Part shown: positions 50,573 through 61,627 of the stretch, piece after piece
How positions within the stretch are numbered: the first letter of the stretch is position 1
How the letters are laid out: each line of letters opens with the position of its first letter
Assembly (NCBI GenBank): GCA_002197995.1
Contig: NGZR01000007.1
Location: forward strand, 1,694,399-1,758,398
Length of the DNA stretch: 64,000 nucleotides
Direction of reading: 5' to 3'
Source of the DNA: Gaeumannomyces sp. JS-464
Taxonomy: Eukaryota > Ascomycota > Sordariomycetes > Magnaporthales > Magnaporthaceae
The notes under the pieces: model-generated
Databases searched by the model: none
What the model was told of the DNA's origin: nothing
What the model saw: only the letters and a program-made list of their open reading frames with translations
Made by a program: the position numbers and the translations under genes

Positions 50573-52146
50573 GAGTTCTCGATTCCAGACCCCCGAGGAG
50601 AGAATGCATTTTGCCCTGTTGGGAAGTGCCTAGGATTTGGGTTGGATAGGCGTCCGGTTCGCTCGGCGGCTTGTTTTCTCGACGGGGCTCGCATGACACG
50701 AAAAGGTTGGAAATAGAAACGTTTTCCCTGCCGACTGCCGGACCCTTCCGGCGGGTGGCGGACCCTTCTCCGCCCCTGGCGAATCCGGGGAAACGTGGCG
50801 GCCCGGGCGTGGCTCGCATGGCCGCCTCCCGCCATGCGAGAAATGGGGCTTCATTGCCAGTGCATGGCTCTGGGGTTCTGAATATAGCTAGGCAGTAAAT
50901 ATAAACACTTGGCAAAAGCATCCCACAGAATCTTGGAACTCCTGGATGCGACCTCGCGGGATGGGACGCGACGCGCAAAGACTGCGGCCAGACCAGTCTG
51001 CGATATGGTTGCTTTTGTTTACGATCTCGTGCTTAGCGAGGCCTCCCAAGAACACTGACTTGCCCTTCGCGCGTGCGCCTAGATGGCCTGAATGGGCAAA
51101 CGTGATGGCCACGTGACCTTGGCTCGAGTCAAGAACGGGGAGCTTTTTGCTTGGCGGTTTTCTATTTCGGTCCTCCCTCTGAAAATAGATGGCATGGCTG
51201 GGCGATCCAATTCTCTGTCGGGGTCACTCCCTGGGGACTGAAGTCAGGCATCTTCCACCGCGAATTGCGTCTTCTCTGATCATGTTCGCGCGGTCACTCT
51301 GGGTGCCTGCTCAGTCACGATTTCATCGCTGTGATGGAGGGCCGGAACACGGCACGGAGCACGGAGATCAGAAACCGGCAATGAGGTGCCGACTGGACCA
51401 GACAGCGCTGGCCCAAGCGCCAAGCTGCAGCACGACGGGCCGCGCGTTCTCTCAGCATGTTTGACAGTGGGAGATGATGACAATGACCTCAGGCTGCCCC
51501 GCTGGTCTCGCCACAAGGGCATCGAACAAGCACCCATCTTTATCAGAAAACTTAATGCCCCAAATCGCGACCAGCCAGGGAAAATCCAATCAAAAGGGAA
51601 GAGAGAGGGGAAAAAAAGGAAAAAAGGAAAAAAGGAAAAAGGAAAAAAGAAAAAAGAAAAGGAAAAAGGAAAAAGGAAAAACAGCCGAACCGTTTGGGTC
51701 GCGCTGCCCACAATTAAGGTGGCATTGGCTGCGTGGCAGGGGCAAATGCAATTGAAACATCCAACAGTGCTCCCGGCCCTGCATCCATGATGCACTGGGG
51801 CACGGGAGGATCCTGGCGCCGCTATGTTTGGACGGGACCCGCGGGGACTGCACTGCGCCCAAGAATGTCGCCCATTATAGCCACACATGATGACGTTCGT
51901 CTGGGACGAACAATGTGCTGGCCCGTCTCGATGCCTGGTCCATGGAAAGATCAACCAAACTGATAAAAAGGCCTAGAGCGCCTCCTTTTCTCTGCCCGGA
52001 ATCCCATCCTCATCACCCCCATCTCCTCGAGCACAGTCATCCATCAGAACAGCTCTTCGTCAAACATTGGAGCAGTCAAGTCATCCGGATCTGCAAGATA
52101 CAAACCACACCACGTATCTATCCCGACACCACCACAACTAGTCAAA
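50573..52146. other. Intergenic region
   Basis: No gene supported; carries the purine tract listed separately and a probable leader (51990-52146) rich in C/A for the gene at 52147. Confidence 0.45.
51594..51682 (+). repeat. Polypurine (GGAAAAAA)n-like tract
   Basis: About 89 bases of nearly pure G/A with GGAAAAA-type units of 6-8 bp (GGAAAAAAGGAAAAAAGGAA). Frames through it are low-complexity Lys/Gly/Glu. Confidence 0.9.
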
Positions 52147-52590
52147 ATGGACCACATGACTATTCTGATGGAGGTAAGGCATTCTCCCCCAACACTCATT
52201 CAGCCCCAGCCATACACACCTCCAGACTGCTGACGCCACACCTCCTCTTCCCCACAGCGCGCCTCCGCTCCGGCCAAGCAGCACTCCACCGTCCGGCGCC
52301 TGGCGACGGGCGCCATCGTGGGCATCGCCATCGCTTGCCTCGTCGTCTTCATCGGGCTCCTGCTGTGCTGCTACTGCTGCTGCTTCCGCCGCCGCCGCGA
52401 GCGCTCGCGCGAGCTCGAGGCCCAGCCGCCCATGGCGTCCAACGGCGGCATGATGGGCAAGTTCCGCAGCATGATGCCCGGCAACCACAACAACGGCGCC
52501 CCGCTGCCGTCCACCCCGGCCGGCGGCCCGGAGCCGGGCTTCCACGCCCAGTACCCGCACGTCCAGCAGCCCACCCCGGCGTACCGCTGA
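52147..52590 (+). CDS. Small single-pass membrane protein with Cys cluster
   Basis: Exons 52147-52173 (9 codons) and 52258-52590, intron 84 nt; 119 aa. Short N-terminus (MDHMTILMERASAPAKQHST), then one membrane helix LATGAIVGIAIACLVVFIGL followed at once by LLCCYCCCFRRRRERSRELE. The CCxCCC next to a basic stretch at the cytosolic face is a classic palmitoylation context. The tail is Pro/Gly/Asn-rich (MMGKFRSMMPGNHNNGAPLP … QQPTPAYR) and probably disordered. Signal-anchor topology, N-out likely. No family recognised. Intact. Confidence 0.72.
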
Positions 52591-53089
52591 GCCCAGCCCA
52601 GCCCGGTGCGACTTGGAGTGTGATAGAGAGGGTGCGCGAATAGGATTCTGGCCAGCAAACAATTACAACGCTGCGCCGGATCGAGGTGGGGCTACGGCCT
52701 GAAGGCATTGGGCGGCGTCAAGGAGTTTCTTTGTTTTACTTTCTTTTTCTCTCCTCCTTTTACACCACTCGGAATTAGGGTATCAGCATTGCGTGGGAGT
52801 ACTTTTCTTGTCATTCATTTCACGACAGCATGAACTTCGTATCTAGCGATCTGATATAGTCGCACAAACAGACCTTTTTTTTTTTTCTTTTTTTTTTCAC
52901 TTTAAATTGATCTTCGTCCGTGGCAAGCCATGGCCAGGATATGCAAGCGCTAAAACGAGCAGCGACGAAATAAGCAGACATATCAAACATGTCCTGGCGC
53001 AAGAACCAATCCTGTGGTTTCTTTCCGCCCGAACCCACGCTCAAGAATGGAGAAAGAAAAAAAAAGAACATTTCGTCCGCCACCACACA

Positions 53090-53970
53090 TCAGCGGCCGC
53101 CCGCCCGCGCGACGATGAACTCGGCCGCCTTGCCGGCGTCGCGCCCGTACTGCAGGTGCGGGGCCAGGACCAGGTTGCCGCCCTGGCAGATGTTGTCGCC
53201 GTCGCGGCAGATGACGAGCGTGTTCTCCCTCGCGATGCCCGCCACGGCCTGGCCGTTGTCCGGGTCGCCAAAGATGACGGCGCTGCTGACCTTTTGCCGC
53301 GCGGCCGCGGGCAGCTGCTCGGCCGCGTTGTGCACCAGCTGCCCGCCCTGCGAGTAGCCTGACATGACGACTTTGCTGCTGGGGCATTTGGATACGAAGT
53401 TTTGCACCTGCTTGGCCCTGTTTTTTGTGTTTGGTGTTAGTTGGGTGGAAAATGAGGAAATGGGAGGAGGAGGAGGAGCTGGTGGTGGTGGTGGTGATGG
53501 TGGTGGTGGTGGTGATGGTGGTGGTGGTGGTGATGGTGGTGGTGGTGGGTTGCTTACATCTCGGCGCTGCCTTGCCTGTCGCCGCCAGCGAGGAAGCCCG
53601 CGATGTTGGCCGGGTACTCGACGCCCTGCATGGCCACCGTCTTGCCGCCCGCCGCGCTCTTGACGGCGGCGAGGAGCGGGGGACCGACGATGGTGCCGAC
53701 GTTGCCGCCCTCGGTCGTGCCCCTCGCGAACACGATGATCATGTCGGCGCAGCCCTGGGCGTTCTTTGGAGGATAACATTTATTTTACGTCAGCTCCATG
53801 GGGCGGGTGGTGTTGGTCAACGGTGTGCCGGGAAGGAAGCTTCTCACCTCTGTTGACCTGGATTGGCGCGCGTCCAGCTGTGATGCTTGGACGTCTTCCA
53901 CGGCCAGTGGGTGGGCCAGGCCCAGGGTCGCCAGGACCGTGGCGGCTAGGAGGGAGTTGGAAAACCGCAT
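53090..53970 (-). CDS. Cutinase
   Basis: Exons 53970-53848, 53763-53558, 53417-53090; introns 84 and 140 nt; 218 aa, no frame breaks. Signal peptide MRFSNSLLAATVLATLGLAH. Oxyanion segment IIVFARGTTEGGNVG, nucleophile in MSGYSQGGQL, catalytic Asp and flanking disulfide in CRDGDNIC, catalytic His in LAPHLQYG. This is the complete Ser-Asp-His triad of secreted fungal cutinases (CE5), which cleave cutin polyester or short acyl esters at the plant surface. Length fits the family (~200-230 aa). A TATAAA-type box lies on its strand at 54132-54137, ~160 bp upstream. Divergent from the sugar dehydrogenase gene at 55986, with a bZIP-site array between them. Confidence 0.92.
53465..53550. repeat. GGT/GAT trinucleotide repeat inside cutinase intron 2
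   Basis: Plus strand reads GGTGGTGGTGGTGATGG units (ACC/ATC on the gene strand) within the 140-nt intron 53418-53557, just downstream of the donor on the gene strand. It accounts for this intron being longer than its neighbour. Confidence 0.85.
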
Positions 53971-54851
53971 GTCGACTGTTGGTGCTGCCTGTGGGGTAGA
54001 TGCTGCGGATGTCGTCTGTGTTCTCTGGCCGACTTGCGGGAGGAAGCCTTTGTAGGATGATATCTCGCTGCTTTCTGGAGTGATGGCTTGGTCAAAAACG
54101 GATGTAGTGAAAGATGGGATCGCTTGAGATCTTTATACCAGAAATCACCACCTGCCTCCTTCGCGGAATTCGGATGCCGGCCAGAGGAACACCAACGAGC
54201 AACATTAAAATTCCGCGGATAACCTCGCAACCGTTTCCCAAATCGGTGTCAGGAACTTAGGCTCGCCCTGTATCCCGAAAGAAGCAACGGTGGGGCTTTC
54301 TTGACAGGATGCCCCCTGGCTTCTGGAACCTCTGAGCCGGAGCCCGCTGGCATTTCCATGTCCAAGATCTGTCGATTTTCGTACTTTAATCCAAGTCGCC
54401 TCGGGCGATCCCTTTATTATTTCAGGGCCAGAAGGGTCTGTTCTTGCTGGGCCTTGAGATGTTGTAAAACGGGAGGGGACTTGCGGAAGCCAGGAGTTAG
54501 TCGCGATGAACGACCAAATTGGCCAGCTGCAATAAAATGACAAACAGTTGACAAGGACCAAGAAAAGCATAGCACCCGTAGCAGTGGCTTGTCGGCCGCT
54601 AGAGCTGTGGCGTTCAGTGCGTGCGGTTGCGACCATGGCTCGTTGGTAGATTCCTGTTCTGGGAACTGGGGGGTCTTGGCGCGTGTTTTGATCGACCTCT
54701 CTCTCGCGGCTCCAACCCTGCTGCGCATGTGTGCATCGTTTTCTACGTAGTAGCTGCGGCAGCTTGATCGATTGACGATGGGGCCACATACAACCGTCTC
54801 GTCTCATAATCTGGACGGAAATTCTTTTCTTTATCGCTAAAAACAGCCCTC

Positions 54852-54893
54852 ACGACGTCACGCGACGTCACGCGACGTCACGCGACGTCACGG
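54852..54893. promoter_or_regulatory. Four-copy 10-bp array of GACGTCAC (bZIP/CRE-type) sites
   Basis: Sequence CGACGTCACG repeated four times at exact 10-bp spacing (54853-54892). Each copy contains the GACGTC palindromic core and ACGTCA, the half site for ATF/CREB-type bZIP factors. Spacing of one helical turn puts all sites on one face of DNA. Located 880 bp from the cutinase start and 1.1 kb from the dehydrogenase start. Confidence 0.6.
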
Positions 54894-55645
54894 GGACGCA
54901 GGCTGGGGAGAAGAGGGACAGCACCGAGAAATCTTGTGGATGGAGAGATCAACGCCCAAGGACGGCGACGTCGAGACGCAACCCATAGCTGCCGGCCAGC
55001 TCCAGGACGCCTCGGACAATTTCGAATGCGGCAGCGAAATCTTCCGCGGGGTGATCCGGCAAATGTTACTTTCCCTTCCTTCCTTCTCCCCTGCGTGCAT
55101 CACGTTTCCATCCGAGCAAGGTGCCCCCAAATCGGGCCTAGCGGACAGGAAACGTTTCGACGCAACGACCTTCTGGGCTGCTCAATCAAATCCAGCACCT
55201 GACTGCGGCAATGACAGGACGACGCCACCGTTTCGGCGAATCAGCAAATCGCGTCTTTGGACGAAATTGTCCCCTCGCAGCAAAAGAAATTTGCGGGAAA
55301 AACGCCCGCGTGCAGCAAAGAATGCGGATCATGCCGACTCCAGACATCGGCGCGGTTTTCCTTCTCGCATGCGCAGTTGGTGCCTGTCCTCCAGCGTGGG
55401 ATGCTTTGGCATTTGATGCTCGGTTGACGTGCCGTTGGCCTGCGCGCGTTGTTGCCGTGCGTGTGGGTCGCTAGCGCTCCAGATTTTTGACGGAGGTCGT
55501 GCTCGTTCAAGGAGCGAAAAAGGCATCATCCAGACCGCACGCCAAAACCTCCATTGGACATCACCAAGGCATCGCGTATGCATCGCAATGCAACGAGCAG
55601 CCTAAGGAGGGCGGGCGGAATGGAAAGTCCTCTTTGAGCAGACCT

Positions 55646-55672
55646 TTTTGGCTAAGCCTTTTGGCTAAGCTT
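55646..55672 (+). repeat. Direct repeat TTTTGGCTAAGC
   Basis: Two copies of TTTTGGCTAAGC at 13-bp spacing followed by a partial third (TTTTTTGGCC), about 320 bp upstream of the sugar dehydrogenase start. Possible operator; no factor assigned. Confidence 0.5.
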
Positions 55673-55900
55673 TTTTGGCCCGCGGGATTGGGCAGCCGTC
55701 ATGCATGGCTGCATGCCGGCTGCGACTCATCATCTATCGCAGCGCTCCAAGGCTCCTCACGCTCCGGGCTTCTCTTCGTCGGCTATTATCACCCGACCAG
55801 CACGGATATGTCGGCAGCCACCGCCCTACGATTCTCGCGATGGGTAGCTCCCAGAGCGCACCTTTGAGCATTCCCAAGGATATGCGCCAAGGCGGCCCGC

Positions 55901-55906
55901 ATATAA
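55901..55906 (+). promoter_or_regulatory. TATA-like box ATATAA
   Basis: ATATAAG about 80 bp upstream of the ATG at 55986, the usual position for a fungal TATA element. Confidence 0.4.
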
Positions 55907-55985
55907 GTTGGCCTTCTTGGCCTTGTTTCCCCCATGTGATGCTACAAGACGCGTGTGTATAGGCCAGGTCCAAGTTGCTCCTCCT

Positions 55986-57532
55986 ATGATGCAGCTTTTC
56001 TCTGTAGCGGCAGCCCTCCTGGGCGTTGGTAAGCTTATCCAAAACCACAAGCCTCGTTTGGCTCACCAGAGACCAGTCGACCGCTGAAACCCCGCCTCTG
56101 ACAACTATTAGGAACGGCGCAACACATCGGCCCCGATGCCGCGCCCACAGACCCCATCCCCTTCCCGACCAGTTGCCCCGGCGTGCCGCAGCCCCGGTTC
56201 CCCTTTACGCTGTCCCCCAGCTGGCAGGTGACCAAGATCGCGGGCGGCGGGGCGGGGATGCGGCTGCCCCGGACCATCGTGTTCGACCCGCTGGGCAACA
56301 TGCTGGTACTGCAGCAAACCACTGGCGTCTCCATTCACACCTTTGGCTCCAACGGCTGCATCAACAGTAGCACCACCGTCATATCCAACCGCGCCCTAAA
56401 CCATGGCCTCGCGCTCACCCCTGATGGGCGGACGCTGTATGCGTCGGGCGAGACGACCGTGTACAGCTGGGCCTACGACCCGCAGACCAGGAGTGTCGTC
56501 GCCGGCTCGCAGAAGACGGTGGTGGCGCGCATGAGCAACGGCGTGCACTCGACGCGCACCCTCAAGGTGTCTCCCAAAAACCCAAATCTGGTGCTCGTGT
56601 CGATCGGGTCGAACAGTAACTGGGACTACGCCACGAGCAACGCGTCGGCTGGGAGGTCGCTCGTCAAGGTCTTTGATATGAGCAAGGTCCCGGCCGGTGG
56701 TTACGTGTTTAATACCGGCGGGCACCTGCTCGGCTATGGCATGCGCAACGAAGTCGGGCTGGCGTTCGACCAGGATGGACACGTCTGGGGTGTCGAAAAC
56801 AGCGGCGACGACTTTAGACGCACCGTCAACGGCCAGGCGGTTGACATCCACAAGGACAACCCGGCAGAGGAGCTGAACTACCGTGGGACCAACCTTTAAC
56901 CCACCCCCTTTGTGCTGTGTGAGCCCCCAAGTCCCTCGAGCTAACGATGAAGATCGAGGACCCCAGTCGGCGACCCATCCGTGCCAAACACACAATTGGT
57001 ACGGCTACCCGACGTGCTTTACGGCATGGGACGCATCCGTCATCCAGGGCGGCGCCGGCCTCAAGACGGGCTCCCAGTTCGTCGTGACGCCCAACAGCAC
57101 CTTTAACGACGCCAGCTGCGCCGGCCGCGCCACGCCCCCGCGCCTGTCCTTTCCCGCGCACAGCGCCCCGATCGACGCCGTGTTCGACGCCGCGGGGAAG
57201 AACCTGTACGTGACGTTCCACGGCTCGTGGGACCGCCAGCCGGCGACGGGCTACAAGCTCGTCGAGGTGCCGTTTACGAGGGCGAGCGGTGGTGGTGGTA
57301 GTGGTGGTGGTGGTAGTGGTGGTGGCTTCGAGCCGGTCGCGGCCGCGGACAGCAAGACGGGGTTCTCGGACGTGATCGCGGCGCGCGACCCCGGGCGTGC
57401 CAGTCGCAGAGCCTGACGAGGAGCAGCTGCTGGCGACCGAGCGCCGTGGCGTGGGACCTTGCCGGGACGCGGCTGTTTCTGGCCAGCGACAATGACGCCG
57501 AGGGCGAGATCTTTGTGCTGCAGAGGAAGTAG
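55986..57532 (+). CDS. Secreted PQQ-type sugar (glucose/sorbosone) dehydrogenase, AA12-like
   Basis: Exon 1 55986-56028 encodes a signal peptide (MMQLFSVAAALLGVG); intron 56029-56111; exon 2 from 56112. Beta-propeller features: WQVTKIAGGGAGMRLPRTIV, DPLGNMLVLQQTTGV, NRALNHGLALTPDGRTLYAS, FNTGGHLLGYGMRNEVGLAF, GHVWGVENSGDDF. A second intron ends near 56972 (branch GCTAAC); the next exon gives HNWYGYPTCFTAWD, LSFPAHSAPIDAVFD and LYVTFHGSWDRQPATGYKLV. After a break at 57393 (GGG) come VAWDLAGTRLFLASDNDAEG and EIFVLQRK. This is the soluble quinoprotein glucose/sorbosone dehydrogenase fold; fungal secreted members form CAZy AA12 (pyranose dehydrogenase) and can feed electrons to LPMOs. A Gly-rich GGGGSGGGGSGGG insertion near 57290 is unusual. 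Confidence 0.82.
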
Positions 57533-58075
57533 AATTGCTCCTTTGCGGTCGTCGGCGGTGTTGGGTACCAAGCGATGGGTTGGTCTGGTAGCCTGGTACT
57601 CCAAGCGCTGTATAAAAAAGTGGTGGGGGCTCCCCTCACAAGACGACCAACCAGCAACTTCTCCCCCACATTTCGGGCAAGCAAGCCCCTTAGGGAAAGA
57701 TCCCTCTGTGTCTGTTGCGAATCTCCATCGTATTTATTTTCTTCTTCCGGGGGATGTGCCATTTGATCACCTGCATCACGAGCAAGATGCGGGGTCAGTC
57801 AGCGCGGGGAAAGTGCGTCCTTGGCACATTTACCAACCCCTTTTAGGCAGCGGGTTGGTCCTTTTTCACGCCGTCGCTAGCTCGCGCTGTGGGGATATGC
57901 CTGAGAACCTCCTTCAGCCTTGCCTCGTTTCACGTGATGTTTTCGGGATTTGGATCCCTGCTTTTCGGCTCCCGCCTTTCTTGCGCTGAAATTTGCGCAG
58001 CTCAGCGAACGGCAAAGAAAGGCACGCCCTTTTGCTTTTGGTATTGCGTCCCATAATAAACTCGCCGATTTGGTC
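57533..58075. other. Short intergenic region before the HET gene
   Basis: No gene. A frame open upstream of 58076 extends toward 57950 but has no better start; the ATG at 58076 precedes a plausible N-terminus. Confidence 0.4.
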
Positions 58076-59903
58076 ATGGCAGCAAATCAGTCTCGGCGGA
58101 GGGCAGAACCTGGAAATGGCGGCGAAACGGACTTGGCCGAGTCCACCTCAGCCCACGATCTTCACCTGCGGCCAAAAGAAAACAACCTCGCCTACCAAGG
58201 GCTCCCGCTCGACAGCAAGACCTTTCGCCTCATCCAGATCGAGCCCTCAGCTCAACGGGATGACCGAATCACCTGCCGCCTCGCAGTCGTTCCTTTCGGC
58301 GGGCGGCCCAAGTACCAAGCCCTTAGCTACGTTTGGGGGCACGGACACGGCCAGCGAGACAATCGACGTGAAGGTGTCGCGTTTCAGGTCGGCAGCAACC
58401 TGCTCGAGGCACTCCGGTTTCTGAGGTTTATGCAGCAAGATCCTACCTCTAACAAGGAAGGGTTCTGGATCGACGCCATCTGCATCAACCAGAGCGATGT
58501 CGACGAGAAGAACGCGCAGCTGGGCATAATGGGGCAGATATACTTCCGGGCAAGCTCCGTGCTCGTGTGGCTAGGCGAAAGGTCTCAGCTCACCCCGCCG
58601 GCGCTAAATCTGCCAAAGCAACCGCCCGCAGGGCTTATCACTTCCGAAGAGATAGCCCAGCTGCACGAAAGCCCTTATTGGGACAGGTTGTGGATTCTGC
58701 AAGAGTTGGGGCGTGCGCAGCGTATTTTCGTCTGCTACCACCGCAGGTTTTGGTCTTGGGACAAATTTATAGCCCTCCTCGATGAAAGTCATGGTCCTGC
58801 CGGACTTGCCAGCTAGAGGGCCTCTCAGACTCAACGAGGTCATAGTGCGAGTAAAGTATTCCACCCTTGAGCGACTTCTCTGCGACCACGTCCACGCCAA
58901 ATGCTCAAATCCTCTGGACAAGATTTACGGCCTGCTCGGCCTCGCCTCGGACGGGGCGGGATTCCCCGTTGACTACCGGAAAACTCGGTTCGAGGTGTGG
59001 AGGGACGCCATGCACTTCATCAGCGAGACCGTCATGACCGACCTGACCTCGATGGCAAGATTGGTTAAAGAGCTGCTCACCAGCAACGACCCGGCCGATT
59101 CCCCGGCGCGTCAGCCAGGGCAGTTCAGGCAGCACGCCCCTCGAGAAAATGACACAAAGCCCAAGCCAGACCCGCCGCCGTCCGCAAAGCAGGGCCTGGC
59201 CCTCACGGCGGCCATCATGGGCATCATCGCCAAGGTGGGCCCGCCGGCCCGCGACTGCGTGGCCGAGCCGCTCCAGTGGTCCGAATGGAGCCACCAGGTG
59301 CAAAAGTCGCTCGAGGACCCGGCCGACAAGGAGGGGGCGCTGCACGCAAACGACAAGCTCTTCGCGTCCCTCCTGCAGCTGGACGACGCCCAGACCCTCA
59401 ACCTCTGCTCGAGCCGCGCGGGGCCGCACATGTGGGGCGCCGCCGACGACGCCTTTGTCGGGCACGAGGCGCTGGAGGCGGCGCAGTGGGCCGAGCGGCT
59501 GTCGCTCGAGAGCCGGCTCGCGGACCGCCCGCCCGCCTCGGGCGCCGCCTCGGGCGCCGCCTCGCTCCCGCGCTTCTGCCTGCTCGAGGGCGGCACGGCG
59601 TCCCTCCACCCAATGGTCCCCGGCATCCGACTGGGGCTGGTGCCCGGCGTGGCCCGGCCGGGAGATATGCTCTGCCGGGTCCGCAACAGCTCCAAGGCCC
59701 TCCTGGTGCGCACGATGCCGAAGCAGGACAGCGCGGACAACCCGAGCGGCAGAGCCACCATGTACGTGCGGGGTGTAGCGACTGTTGCTGAGGACGTCGG
59801 GTCCGAGCCTCCGGATTACGACGAGCGCTGGGGCTCTGTCCAGACGTTTCCCATGATGCGCGTCATTTTGGATGCCGAGAAGTTGCTGCAGCTTATTGAA
59901 TAG
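58076..59903 (+). CDS. Heterokaryon incompatibility (HET) domain protein
   Basis: Single exon of about 608 aa after removal of one surplus base near 58790-58810 (length is a multiple of three plus one). HET domain hallmarks in order: FRLIQIEPSAQRDDRITC, PKYQALSYVWGHG, FWIDAICINQSDVDEKNAQL, GQIYFRASSVLVWLGE, YWDRLWILQELGRA, then NPLDKIYGLLGLASDGAG and DYRKTRFEVWRDAM. HET proteins trigger cell death or fusion block when non-self partners meet, often downstream of NLR-type sensors. The C-terminal half (HPMVPGIRLGLVPGVARPGD … GRATMYVRGVATVAED) matches the common C-terminal part of HET proteins that lack extra repeats. No TIR, NACHT or amyloid motif seen. Confidence 0.88.
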
Positions 59904-60638
59904 AGAGGCAATGGGGAGAACCTTGGGTGCTGTGAGAGTCTGGCTTGTTGTCCACGAGCGGGAAGCGTTCACGGTTTGATTTGCTGTTCTGGCAGGTCTT
60001 GGCCGGTCGAACCCCTTTGTTTTGACTTGTCAGGCGGAACAGGCAGCGCCCCGTGCATTGAGCCCGGACAGCACACCTCTCCAGACTGTTAGATTCGCGG
60101 TTCATTTAAAGTTTGGTGGTCGACTTTTGTCAGGTGCCCCTGGTGCAATCCAACACCATCCCCGCTCCCCCGACGGTCTGGATCTGGTAGGTCAAATGAG
60201 AGCTCCAGCTTTCTCCCATTTTCCCTCAAGTTTTTGGTGGGGGTCGCTACCGCCGCAGGTCCGGAGATCTAACGAACTGACATGGAAGTTTAGAAGATAG
60301 ACCAAACGGGAGACGGGGATTTCGAGAAGGAAGGTGTGATAGGAAGCCATAGACGTCCACCAAGTGGCAGGCACCTACGAATTACGATCCAACTTCTGGG
60401 GGCAGGTGCTTATGACGTGAACAATGGCAAGCGCCAATGGTGTTGATACGAGAGTGCCTGATGGCAAGAACACTGGATCAAACGTGAGGCAAGAGTACCA
60501 GTTGGGACCAAGGTGAAGGCAGAAACAAATTGACCCGGAAGTGCGGCCCCCGGAACTAGCATCCACACTCTCGACAACACTCGTTCGAATCCATCGACCT
60601 GCCTCAACCTTCCAGACGCCTGTAACCTTGCCGCAGCC
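59904..60638. other. Intergenic region
   Basis: Nothing recognised; mixed composition with the presumed promoter of the gene at 60639. Confidence 0.4.
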
Positions 60639-61627
60639 ATGTCCTCAAGCCTGGACTCCAGCGATGAGTCTTCAACAAGCTCGGGGCCTGTGTTCCACCT
60701 CGCTGTCCCTGCCACCTCCATAGATCCTGAGGAGGACGGGTCCAGCCCGGGCCACCAACGCCTCCTCGCGAGATGCCGAGCTCGAAGCCATGCCGTCTCC
60801 AGAGAGGAACTTCCTTCTGCGGATCCGCAACATCAACGTCGGCAGCGAGGAGGACCGGGCCTACTTGGGTAGCCCCAGGGACCACGGCGGCCCCGCCGCG
60901 ATGCAGCTCTTCTCGGACCCCGATCCCGACGGCGTCCTGTACTTTGTATTCTTCGGCCCGACCGGCATGCCCTTCTTCCCCGCCTCGGAGCCGCTGGACC
61001 CGGCCCGCGACCCGCAGCCCTGGATCAGCGGCCGCTTCGAGGTCAACCCGGACTACCACCTCCACCCCAGCCGCGACGGCGGCGAGGACGGAACCGCAGA
61101 ACCGCGGGAGCCCCGCCACGCCCCAGGGGGCACGTCCGTGACGGAGGCGCCCCGGCTGCCGAGGCAGGGCTTGGTCCTGGGCCCGCTCTACTCCCAGAGC
61201 CCCGACCCGATCAACGGCGGCGTCGAGATGCACCGGGCCTTGTTTGACGTGGTCGTCAACGCGGACCCCGACGTCGCAGACCCCGAGGTCTACATCATGT
61301 ACAACTCCAAGGTCATGCGGGAGTGGTTCGAGATGTGCGTTTCCCCCAGCCCGTTTTTTTATTTATTTATCGCTTCCCCCGCTAACGGCAGACCCTATCG
61401 TCTATCGTGCCTGTAGCAACGTCCTGCGGAGTGCCCCGGCCGGTCCGATCCCGATCGCGTTCACGGCCGACGTCTTCGGCGGTATGATGGAGAGGACGGT
61501 ACCGGGTTCGAAGGGCTGTTAGCACCTAGCTCAAATCCTACCGTCGCTCCGCGACATCGGCAGAGTCACATACGAGGATGCCCGGGAGCTCATGTTCGAT
61601 ACACGATGCTTCATTCGTCTCGAGTGA
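60639..61627 (+). CDS. Unrecognised protein
   Basis: Starts MSSSLDSSDESSTSSGPVFH. After a break in CCC near 60748 it continues ELEAMPSPERNFLLRIRNIN, DPDPDGVLYFVFFGPTGMPF, EPLDPARDPQPWISGRFEVN, NGGVEMHRALFDVVVNADPD and YIMYNSKVMREWFE. An intron at 61335-61416 (branch GCTAACGG) leads to PIPIAFTADVFGG, then after a TAG at 61519 the same frame reads LAQILPSLRDIGRVTYEDAR to ELMFDTRCFIRLE and TGA at 61625-61627. The TAG may be a frame artefact: a neighbouring frame reads DGEDGTGFEGLL just before it. About 300 aa, acidic and Pro-rich, no signal peptide or membrane helix, no motif I know. Its position beside the HET gene is noted but proves nothing. Confidence 0.5.

Larger units (their letters stand above)
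53971..55985. other. Divergent intergenic region, cutinase / sugar dehydrogenase
   Basis: About 2 kb with two notable arrays listed separately. A frame at 54940-55416 (MERSTPKDGDVETQPIAAGQ…) starts plausibly but turns Arg/Ser-rich and is not called. No other gene supported. Confidence 0.45.

Noticed and set aside
54853..54892. CRISPR-like array
   Set aside because: Only a 10-bp unit with no spacers, in a eukaryotic genome; better read as stacked bZIP-type sites or a minisatellite.
58905..59972. Minus-strand frame of 355 codons
   Set aside because: Antisense of the HET gene; the plus strand has the HET motifs and normal codon use.
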